Positions 54,894 through 64,000 of a stretch of 64,000 nt of DNA are shown piece after piece (the stretch's first letter is position 1; the number at the start of each line of letters is the position of its first letter). The DNA lies in the NCBI RefSeq assembly GCF_012516495.1, contig NZ_CP051214.1, positions 248,001-312,000 on the forward strand, read 5' to 3'. The notes beneath the pieces are model-generated. The model did not search any database, was not told the DNA's origin, and saw only the letters and a list, made by a program, of their open reading frames with translations. Position numbers and translations under genes: made by a program. The DNA comes from Mycoplasma sp. 1654_15 (GTDB lineage Bacteria > Bacillota_I > Bacilli_A > Mycoplasmatales > Metamycoplasmataceae).

Positions 54894-56357
54894 TTAATTA
54901 TAATTTGAAATGAATGTTTCTCTAAATTTAATGGGAGACATTCATTTTATTTTGTCTTTAATTCGTTTGTGATTGTAATAATAAATATAATTTGCAATTG
55001 CTTTGTGAAGTTGTTTAAAAGTTAAAAATTCTTTTTCGTGACCATAAAAACATTCTCTTTTTAATGTTCCAAAAAACGATTCAATAACGCTATTATCTAA
55101 ACAATTTCCTTTTCGAGACATGGACTGAATTATTCCTTTTTGTTTTAATTTTTCTGAAAATTGTCTATGTTGATACTGTCAACCTTGATCACTGTGAAAA
55201 ATTAAACCTTCAAGATTTTTGTGTTTGGAAAAAGCTTTTTGAAGCATTTTTCTAATTTGTTGGTTGTTAGCGCTTGTAGACAAATCTCAAGCAATAACTT
55301 CACCATTAAACATATCTAAAATTGGTGATAAATATGCTTTTCCAAATGAACCGCTAAATTCAGTTACATCTGTAGTTCATTTTTGATTTGGTTGAGTTGC
55401 GACAAAATTTCTATTTAAAATATTGTCTGCAATTTTGCCTACAGTTCCTTTGTAAGATTTGTATTTTCATCAGAACAAATTGCTTTGAGATCGAATTTTT
55501 CCATTAATCTGCGAACTTTTTTAAGTCCAATTTTATAGCCTCTATTATTAAGTTCAGCTTTTATTCTTCTTTTTCCATATCTTGCTTTATTTTCATCAAA
55601 AATAAGCTTCATTTGGCTTATAATTTCTTCATTTTTCTTGTCAAAATCTTCTTTTTTGAGTTCATAATAAAAAGTAGATATAGGAATAGAAAACTCTTTT
55701 AATACTTGAGTTAAGCGAAGATTTTTGTCAGCTTTTACTCTATTATAAATGTTTTTTATTTTTTCTTGCCTTGGTTGATTTGAGTCAAAGATCTCTACCA
55801 AGGCTTTTCACTTTTTTAGTACTTCATTTTCCTTTTTTAAAAGTTTAATTTCTTTTTCAAAGTTTTTTTTCTCTTTTTTAAAATGTTTGAGTTCTTCTTT
55901 AAGAAGTTTGAGTTCTTCATATACAGATGTTAGAGAATTAGATTGATCTTTACTATTTAAATTTTTTGAAACTTTTGAACGTTTATCATTAAGAATTTTT
56001 GATTTCATTATTGGTCTTCCTTTGTTTAATTCTAAACCACTAATCCCCGATTCTAAATATTTTTTTGTTCAAGAAGATATTTGACTTGGATTAAGATTAT
56101 TTTCAAGTGAAATTTTAACAATTGGTTCACCAGCTAAAAATCTTTTAACAACACTTAATTTTTGATCTATAGTTCACTTTTTATTTCGTGGTTTTTTCTT
56201 AAGTCCTTCAACTCCTAATTTGTCATAAATTTTTTTTCAAAAATTTACTTGATTTAAAAAATTTTTCTGACTTGTATTAGCAAAATCGGGCTTTTTAATT
56301 TCAATTCCTTTTTTGTTTTTTTACACATTCTAATTTAAATTCTAATGAATATTTCAT
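54894..56357 (-). pseudogene. IS3-type transposase, disrupted by two single-base indels
   Basis: Assembled reading: MKYSLEFKLECVK at 56357, then a helix-turn-helix region (GEPIVKISLENNLNPSQISSW), a Glu/Lys coiled coil, an HTH_21 segment (LKEFSIPISTFYYEL, RYGKRRIKAELNNRGYKIG), and the rve integrase core. The catalytic D-D-E set is readable as WTTDVTEF, LIFHSDQGWQYQ and DNSVIESFFGTLKRE. One shift lies in a 7-A tract after codon 12 (one extra A); the other lies at about 55464-55467, where four A need to be five. Between the shifts OrfA-like and OrfB-like parts lie in one frame. Recent decay or phase-variable homopolymers could explain it. Confidence 0.82.
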
Positions 56358-56362
56358 AAAAA

Positions 56363-56395
56363 ATCCCCTTTTCTATTTTTCTAAGAAAAGGGGAT
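56363..56395 (-). terminator. Terminator directly before the transposase start
   Basis: ATCCCCTTTTCT / AGAAAAGGGGAT (56363-56374 and 56384-56395), 12 bp, then TTTTTT on the minus strand, ending 5 nt before the transposase ATG. It overlaps the right inverted repeat. It would stop eno read-through and protect the element from outside transcription. Confidence 0.85.
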
Positions 56396-56440
56396 CTGCT
56401 CATTTTTTTGATGTTTTTTATATTAATAACTGTAATTTAC

Positions 56441-57793
<1,353 letters not shown>

Positions 57794-57822
57794 TTTCGTC
57801 TCCTTGATGCTTTTTTGTTCTT

Positions 57823-57828
57823 ATTATA
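57823..57828 (-). promoter_or_regulatory. -10 box of eno
   Basis: TATAAT on the minus strand, 30 nt upstream of the eno ATG. Confidence 0.6.
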
Positions 57829-57906
57829 TATATTTTAAAATTATATTATTTTTTATTAATTTTTAAAATAACAGTTCAAAAGAAAATGTATAAAGACACA
57901 AAAATG

Positions 57907-57920
57907 CTTCAAAAATGAAG
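57907..57920 (+). repeat. CTTCAAAAATGAAG motif, copy 6
   Basis: Exact copy in the intergenic region between eno and tRNA-His, followed by G. Confidence 0.85.
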
Positions 57921-57949
57921 GTAATTAACTTTTTCTTTGATTTTTTATA

Positions 57950-57975
57950 AAAAAAATACTGATTTTACAGTATTC
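57950..57975 (-). terminator. Terminator after tRNA-His
   Basis: AATACTG / CAGTATT hairpin (57955-57961 and 57968-57974) followed on the minus strand by a run of at least seven T, 57 nt after the tRNA. Confidence 0.75.
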
Positions 57976-58031
57976 TTTAGTTTCTTTTTTACAAACCATT
58001 TTTTTAAAAAAAGAAATAATCTAAAAAAATG

Positions 58032-58106
58032 GGGCAGATGACGGGGATCGAACCCGCGTATGTCGGAGCCACAACCCGATGCGTTAACCACTTCGCCACA
58101 TCTGCC
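58032..58106 (-). tRNA. tRNA-His (anticodon GTG)
   Basis: 75 nt on the minus strand. Acceptor GGCAGAT/ATCTGCC, anticodon loop TTGTGGC (GTG), T-loop TTCGATC, discriminator C as expected for His. CCA is not fully encoded. No G at -1 is encoded, so it would need to be added or be replaced by the enzyme's own recognition. Confidence 0.93.
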
Positions 58107-58260
58107 AAAAGTGTAATAAAATTATACTATTTTTTCACCAATTTATTAAATAATTTTCAATATTTTTTTGCTTGATGTACACAAAAAATAAAAATCTTGG
58201 ACCTAAATTTGAAGAATAAAAAATATTAAAATATTTTTGCCCTTATTTTTAAAAATTTGC

Positions 58261-58266
58261 TATAAT
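58261..58266 (+). promoter_or_regulatory. Extended -10 box upstream of potA
   Basis: TGCTATAAT (box 58261-58266) gives a transcription start near 58273. A second TATAAT lies at 58435-58440, nearer potA. Confidence 0.6.
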
Positions 58267-58272
58267 TTTTTG

Positions 58273-58421
58273 CTATCTATGATTATTTTAGAGTTACCAA
58301 ACGACATTGTTAAGTTATATAAATCTTTAAAGTTAATGTATTGTGCATTAGCTTTTTATTTGGTTGAAGTAACTCAAAATACTTTCGACAAGTTCCCCAT
58401 CTCTCTTCATTAGAGAAGGGG
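58273..58421 (+). ncRNA. Candidate structured RNA or leader upstream of potABCD
   Basis: The 400 bp between tRNA-His and potA hold a promoter, then paired segments. ATTTT+GAGTTAC (58285-58297, one A bulged) pairs with GTAACTCAAAAT (58369-58380). Inside, ACCAAA/TTTGGT (58296-58301 and 58359-58364) and ACATT/AATGT (58304-58308 and 58335-58339) can pair. A GC-rich hairpin CCCC-TCTCT/AGAGA-GGGG (58395-58421) follows. A second -10 box behind it would allow potA to be transcribed separately, making the first product a small RNA. No known riboswitch was recognised. Confidence 0.5.
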
Positions 58422-58507
58422 TTGCAATCCTTTATATAATGAAGTTTTAAATTAATATCAAATAATTTTTTATTTTTTTACAAAATTATTATATTGAAAG
58501 GTTTCAA

Positions 58508-59845
58508 ATGACTAATTTTAAAAAAGAAGAAATTTTAATTTCTTTAGTTGATGTAGAAAAAGAATTTGATGGTAAAAAAATACTAAATCAAATAAATTTA
58601 GACATCAAAAAAGGTGAATTTGTCACTTTATTAGGTCCATCAGGTTCAGGAAAAACAACAATTTTAAGACTAATTGGAGGTTTTGAGTGAACCACTAGAG
58701 GAGAAATTAAATTTAATGGTGTAGATATTAAAGACATCCCGCCTCACAAAAGAGATACAGCTACAATTTTTCAAGATTATGCTCTCTTCCCTCATCTTTC
58801 TGTTAAAGGAAATATAAAATTTGGTTTAAAACTAAAAAGATATCCTTTAAATAAAGAAGAAATTAATCCATTAACTTTGAAGCGTTTAGAAGAATATAAG
58901 AAGAAATGAAGCCTAAAAGCTAAAGAAAAAATGGAAGAATTAAACAAAATTCAAACCGACTATGAAAAGCATATTGAAGATCCAAAAGTAGACTTAAAAA
59001 CCAAGAAAAAATATCAAAACTGACTTGATGATTCAGATTTTAAATATTCATATTGAGAAAATTTTGTTAGTTCCAAAGTAGAGGCATTTGAAAAAAAATA
59101 TCTCACAAGAAAAATAACAAAACAAGAAATGGAAAAAGAAATTTCCGAAATAATTGAACTAGTAGGTTTAAAAGGAAATGAAAACAAATCCATTCACGAA
59201 CTTTCTGGAGGTATGAAGCAAAGAGTAGCTCTTGCTCGTTCTTTAGTAATTGAGCCTGAAATAGTTTTGTTGGACGAACCTCTTTCTGCTTTAGATGCTA
59301 AGATTAGACAAAAAATGCAAGTATTTTTGAAGGATATTCAACAAAAATTAGGTCTTACATTTGTTTTTGTAACTCATGATCAAGACGAAGCTTTACAACT
59401 TTCAGATCGTATTGCTGTTATTAGAAATGGAAAAATTGAGCAATATGATAAAGCCAAAAACATTTATGATTATCCGATAAATAAATGAGTTGCAAATTTT
59501 ATTGGTGATTCTAATTTTTTTGATGTTAAATTTCTAGGCAATAAAAAAGTTTTACTTTTAGATAAAGAAATTCCTACCATTCATTCAGAATTCCAAATTA
59601 ATCAAGTAGTTGATGCCTTAATTCGTCCAGAAGATATAGATATTGACTTACATTCTGGATTTTTTAAAGGAAAAGTAATAAAAAATTCCTACAAAGGTTC
59701 ATATTATTTTGTTGATATTGAAGTACAAGACAAAGTTATTTATGTTGAAACAAATGATAATTATGATGTAGGTCAAGAAGTGTTTTTAAAATGAGATTTA
59801 GATGCAATTCACTTAATGGAAAAAGAGAGTAAAAATGAAAGCTAA
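58508..59845 (+). CDS. potA: Spermidine/putrescine ABC transporter ATP-binding protein
   Basis: 445 residues, about 90 more than E. coli PotA. Walker [11 protein letters not shown]-loop [14 protein letters not shown], signature [16 protein letters not shown], Walker [17 protein letters not shown]-loop THDQDEAL. A highly charged insertion (about 105-205) lies between Q-loop and signature, as in other mollicute PotA proteins. A C-terminal TOBE-like region ([10 protein letters not shown]) follows. It drives polyamine import. The ATG follows GAAAGG and the 3' end overlaps potB by 11 nt. Confidence 0.95.
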
Positions 59846-60713
59846 ATCCTTTAAAAATAAAGTATTAAAGTTCTTTTTTGACTTTAAAAATTCTTGAAAT
59901 TTAAGACTATCACTTTCTTTGCCTTACATTATTTTTAGCTTCATTTTTATAGTAATTCCCTTATTGTTGTTGTTTATAAAATCAGTTGTTTCTGTTGATT
60001 TTGAAAACAATCATCAAAGTGTTACAACAAACTTTTCAGTTGTTAGAGAATCAAGTACTTGATTAATAATTTGAAGATCAATTTATTTAGGTATTTTAAC
60101 AGCTTTAATTTGTTTAGTTTTTGCCCTTCCTTATGCTTTTTTTGTTTCCTTTAACAAATCGAAAGCTTTCCAAATTTATTCAATTTCTCTAATTATTTCA
60201 CCATTAGTTATTTTTACAATTGCAAAAGTCTTTTCTTTAAGAGCACTTTTTGTAGCAATTTTTGACGATGGTGATTTGAATAATCAAGGATTTATGCTTC
60301 TTGGGCTTGTATTTTTAAATTTTCCATTTATGGTTATTCCTTTATATACAGTGTTTAAAGATATGTCCAAAAACCTTTTAGAAGCTTCAGCTGATCTTGG
60401 TTATAATAAGTTTCAAACTTTAATTAAAGTAGCTCTTCCGTATGGTTTAAAAGCTATATTTTCAGGTATTGCTCTAGTATTTTTAATGGCAGCAACTAGC
60501 ATTGTAATTTCAGACAAACTATTACCTAGTGGACAACAAAACCAACTAATCGGAAACTTAATTAATAACAGTGCTAATCTTACAAATCCTTTTGATTTAG
60601 CCAAAACTTCCTCACTTGTTTTAATTACGATTTTAGTTTTATTAGGAATTTATGGACTAATTTACTTCGTTCCGATAGCCATTATGAAATTAAAAGGAGT
60701 AAAACATGACTAA
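59835..60713 (+). CDS. potB: Spermidine/putrescine ABC transporter permease PotB
   Basis: 292 residues with six transmembrane segments. The EAA coupling motif is readable as LLEASADLGYNKFQTLIKVALPYGL. LPYIIFSFIFIVIPLLLLFIKS starts the first helix. Overlaps potA and potC, so the four genes are translated as one unit. Confidence 0.94.
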
Positions 60714-61533
60714 AATAATTGACTACATCAAAGAAAAAGAAATACTTAAAAAATCTTATGTTTGAATAATTTTAATTTTGTTTTATATTCCGATAATTTT
60801 TGGTGCAGTATTTTCTTTTAATGCTCCATCAAAAAAAGGTTTTATTTCCACAACTTGAAATAGTTTTTCTTTACAAGCTTTTAGTGATTTAGCTAAAGTT
60901 TCATTTGCTTCTGCTTTAGTAAATTCAATCATTATAGCAATTTCTACCACACTAATAGTTATCATAATTTCATTAATTACAGTTTTTGCGCTTTGAAAAC
61001 AAAGAAATAAAAGTGTAAAATCCTATGTTAATCTTTCTTCAAATATTCCATTAATTAATCCAGATGTTATAACAGCTGTTGCGATGGCAATTATTTTATC
61101 CTTGTTATTTGGAACATTAATAGCTACAAAAGAAGGTTTAATCAGAGCAATAGTTTCTCATGTTGTAATGACTTTGCCATATGGTATTTTGCTTCTTTAT
61201 CCTAGAAGTGAAAAATTTTCTAAGACTTTGTTTGAAGCATCTCAAGACTTAGGATACAACAAATTCAAAACCTGATTTTTAATTTACTTAAAATACATGA
61301 TTCCTGCTGTTATTTCAACTTCAGTTGTTGTTGTCTTTTTATCATTTGATGATTTTATTATTACTAAAATTACTTCAAATTCACAAACAGTAGGAACCTT
61401 ACTTTATCAAGGAACTTTTAAAACCTGAGCATTATTATTAGGTGCTATTATGTTGATTTTAATAGTAGTTGGAAACGTATTTTGAATTAGATATAAATTA
61501 AAAAAAGATAAAAGAGGTAGAAATGAAATTTAA
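60706..61533 (+). CDS. potC: Spermidine/putrescine ABC transporter permease PotC
   Basis: 275 residues, six transmembrane segments, EAA motif LFEASQDLGYNKFKTW (TGA Trp). AAAAGGAG precedes the ATG. Overlaps potB by 8 nt and potD by 11 nt. Pairs with PotB to form the membrane channel. Confidence 0.94.
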
Positions 61534-63244
61534 GTTCAAATCTAAGTACAAATGAGGTATTTTTGGCTTCTTTTTTCTTCTTATTTGTTCATTAATGATA
61601 GCAGCAAAAATTCAGTTACCATTTAAACCTTTGATCATGAATTATGAAGCTTATATTTCTCAAGCAGGAAGAGAAGAAGTTGAAAAAGACTTCGATTATA
61701 GAGAATTTGGTGATGTTTCCGAATTTACCAAAGCCATTGAAGATAAAAGAACAATAGGAGGTGTAGGTTCTGATTTTCAAATTGCAAGATTAGTACAAAA
61801 AAACTTGATTCAAAAAATTGATTGATATAAACTTTTTGAAAATTCAGAAAATGAAAAATTAAAAGAAGGTTTTCAAACACCTGAAAATTATTTTTCTTTA
61901 AATCAAGAACAAAAAAAGGCTGTTTTATCAAGAAAAAGAAGCACTTTTGAATCTTTAATTAGACCAGAAGTAGTAAAACATATTGATGAATATGATCAAT
62001 TTTTAGTAGATAAAGAAGGAAACAAAATAGATACAGACAAAGATGGAATTGCTGATCGTTTTTGAGAATTTTTTATCCCATATTACACACAAGATAAAGT
62101 AATTGCTTACACAATAGGTGATTACGAAAAAAATAATAAAGTTTATGACATAAAACCTGAGCTTGCAAAAAATCAAAAATATAAAGAAAATAAAGAACAG
62201 ATTCAAGACAAAGGAATTGAATTTTTAGATCAGTCAGTTGCAGGAATTGGAAAAACTCTAAGAGAATATGGTTATAAATATTTCGAATGAACAGAAGCTA
62301 TGAGAGATAATTTATTATTAGGTTCAGAAAAAGTAGGAAATTATTCTGGGGTAGTTACTAAAGATAATTACAAACAACAAATTGATGGATTTGTAAGTTA
62401 CATTAAAGATATTACTGGCAAAGACTTTGAAGACTTAAAGTTTAATTACTACAATTCTTCAGGACTTGAATTAGCAACAACTTTAATTGATATTGAAAAA
62501 AAACCAGAAGTTGGTTTTATATATAATGGAGATGCGTTGGATGCTCATTATAGTCAAGATAATTTTGAATGACTTGAAGATGGAAAAACTTTAAACATTA
62601 TTAGACCTAAAAACAATCTAACATTATTAGATGGTTGAATAATATTAAAAGATGTAGAAACAAATGTAGTAAATCAACTATATAAAACTTTATACAACTC
62701 AGTTTACAAAGGTGAAGATTATTCAAAAGACCAAATGCTACAAATGTCTTTAGAAAAAACAAAATATAAAGATGAAAATGACAATAAATTCAAATATGGT
62801 TATGTTTTAAATTTTGAGAACTTACCTAATTTGGCAAATTTTGACTTTATTAACTATACACCTTCATTTATAAATACTTTTGAGTTTTTTAAAAAGACTT
62901 ATTTTAATGATGAAGTAGAGACTATTAAACTTTTAGATGAAAATGATAATCCTACACAAGAAGAAGGATTTTTGATTAAAGATGAAAATGGAATTGTTCA
63001 AGCCACAGAACAAGATCCAACATTAACTTTTGATCAATTAGTTGCAAAAGCAGAAGAAAGATCTTCATTATTCGGATTAAATATTTACCTTTCACAGCAA
63101 CCAAAACAAACAGTTTTTGGTCAGAGACCTGAAGATTTTCCTGAAGACCCAACTTTTGACATTCACTATTCTTTTATAGCTCCAGTTGACGAAAATCTAG
63201 ATTCTAATATTAGAACTTATTACAATATGAAAACAAAATCTTAA
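61523..63244 (+). CDS. potD: Polyamine-binding protein PotD, large membrane-anchored form with Ca-binding-like loop
   Basis: 573 residues; E. coli PotD is about 350. The N-terminal helix (about 11-31, with a Cys at 22 outside a good lipobox) probably stays as an anchor. A spermidine/putrescine-binding fold is indicated by MNYEAYIS, DFQIARLVQKNLI and GFIYNGDALDAHYS. A loop DTDKDGIADRFWEF at about 173-186 resembles calcium-binding D-x-D-x-D-G repeats. The C-terminal 150 residues are an acidic extension without recognised domain. Overlaps potC. Confidence 0.88.
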
Positions 63245-63286
63245 TTTTTATATATAATTAAATATAAAATTTAAATTAAGGAAAAA

Positions 63287-63520
63287 ATGTTAAAAGAAAT
63301 ATTGTTAGGCATAATTATCATCTTTTCAGTTTGTATAATGATACTCTCATTATTAATGTCTCCACATTCAAACTCATTTTCAGGAGCTCTTGTTGGATCT
63401 AGTGATCTAGATTTATTTAAGGTTTCAAAAGAAAGAGGCTTTAGAAAATTTACCAAATGAGCAATGTTTATTTGTGGTTTGCTATTTTTAACACTTGCTT
63501 TAATTATTAGATTATTATAA
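63287..63520 (+). CDS. secG: Preprotein translocase subunit SecG
   Basis: 77 residues with two helices (about 4-24 and 56-77) around the SSDLDLFKVSKERGFRKF loop, which fits SecG (usual G-x-x-DLxxK-x-R). A -10 box (TATAAT, 63252-63257) and AAGGAAAAA lie before the ATG. secG directly before rnr is a common Firmicutes/mollicute order. Confidence 0.88.
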
Positions 63521-63547
63521 AATCCAACTAAATTAGGAAAGTCAAAA

Positions 63548-64000
63548 ATGCAAATTAGTAATGAACAACTGTTTAACTTTTTAAAAAAACCAAGAAGTTT
63601 TATTGAAATTGCAAAAAAATTCAATATTTTTTTTGAAGAAAACCCTCAATTAACAAGCTTTTTATCACATTTAGTAGAATCAAATTTAATCTTTAAAAAC
63701 AATAAAGGACTTTATTTTTGTCCAAATATTTTAAGTTCACATATCGGAATTTTTAGAGCAACCCAAAAAGGTTATGGATTTGTAGAATTAAAAGAAAGCT
63801 CCGATTCTGTTTTTATTCCAGCAAAATTTACTGCTTCAGCTCACGATCAAGATGAAGTAAAAATTAATGTTTATCAAGATGAAATTAAAAGTGATAAAAC
63901 TTATGGAGTAGTTACAAAAATAATTACTCGCAAGCTTAAATTTTTAATAGGTAAAGTTATAAAAAATGGTGATTATTTTGATTTTGAACCATATAATAGC
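63548..64000 (+). CDS. rnr: Ribonuclease R, N-terminal part
   Basis: The first 151 residues, cut by the window end. An N-terminal winged-helix region (SFIEIAKKFNIFFEENPQLTSFLSHLVE) is followed by cold-shock domain sequence GIFRATQKGYGFVEL, SDSVFIPAKFTASAHDQDEVKINV. RNase R degrades structured RNA 3' to 5'; the catalytic RNB domain lies outside the window. Confidence 0.92.
   Translation, partial: MQISNEQLFNFLKKPRSFIEIAKKFNIFFEENPQLTSFLSHLVESNLIFKNNKGLYFCPNILSSHIGIFRATQKGYGFVELKESSDSVFIPAKFTASAHDQDEVKINVYQDEIKSDKTYGVVTKIITRKLKFLIGKVIKNGDYFDFEPYNS

Larger units (their letters stand above)
54848..56405 (-). mobile_element. IS3-family insertion sequence, degenerate
   Basis: About 1.56 kb between convergent trxA and eno. 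Imperfect terminal inverted repeats: left AAATGAGGTGGCACCCTTTT, right (minus strand) AAATGAGCAGATCCCCTTTT, both continuing CTT. They share AAATGAG, CCC and TTTTCTT. The interior encodes an IS3-type transposase with rve-type C-terminus. I found no clear target-site duplication at the flanks. Likely one inactive copy in view of the transposase frameshifts. Confidence 0.8.

Overview
This window is a chromosomal segment of a mollicute, most likely a Mycoplasmopsis-type species (Mycoplasma hominis/synoviae group). It is very AT-rich. Reading TGA as tryptophan repairs nearly every gene (PdhD, FusA, Smc, InfB, DnaE, PotA-D). Genes are packed into overlapping operons, several surface proteins are predicted lipoproteins, and core enzymes have the reduced-genome architecture of this group. 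The exact species cannot be fixed from the window alone.

Layout. 2-2523: end of the pyruvate dehydrogenase operon (pdhC fragment, pdhD fused to a lipoyl domain). 2590-6031: a small PQ-loop membrane protein, a TrmA/RlmD-type rRNA methyltransferase and fruK on the minus strand, divergent from manA. 6072-10189: nadE, a YebC-family regulator, a short peptide with a bacteriocin-like leader, a leucine-rich-repeat protein and pyk. 10305-14243 (minus): a DUF1600-like membrane protein, then the rpsL-rpsG-fusA operon. 14500-21836 (minus): lipoprotein, asp23, fakA, plsX, rnc, smc, combining fatty-acid activation with RNA and chromosome maintenance. 22038-27899 (plus): rimP-nusA-ylxR-infB-rbfA plus a lipoprotein, behind a leader with a terminator-like hairpin. 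27985-31807: dnaE and a stand-alone 5'-3' exonuclease. 31848-32654: a Cof-type phosphatase.

32670-42031 (minus) is the most unusual part: five overlapping genes encoding a DprA-like protein, a two-helix pilin-like protein, a VirB6-like polytopic protein, a VirB4/TraE-type ATPase and a 1,468-residue surface protein whose only plausible start is ATT. The order recalls the mating-pair module of mycoplasma integrative conjugative elements, but no other ICE gene is visible and the module sits behind dprA. A 14-bp motif, CTTCAAAAATGAAG, occurs six times exactly in the window, in genes and between them. I propose, as inference only, that the locus may be a DNA-transfer or uptake machine; a link to the motif is a further speculation.

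42136-51889: a YihY-like membrane protein, rplU-rpmA with a structured leader, a 1,493-residue M26-like (ZmpC-like) surface metallopeptidase, ptsI, an M20 peptidase, and tRNA-Tyr and tRNA-Gln. 51890-53014 is gene-poor with a nested inverted repeat. 53015-57793: proS, trxA, a frameshifted IS3-type element and eno. 58032-63244: tRNA-His, a candidate structured RNA and the potABCD polyamine transporter. 63287-64000: secG and the start of rnr.

Metabolically the window covers sugar phosphorylation and entry (ptsI, fruK, manA), lower glycolysis (eno, pyk) and pyruvate oxidation (pdhCD), fitting a fermentative, host-dependent organism.
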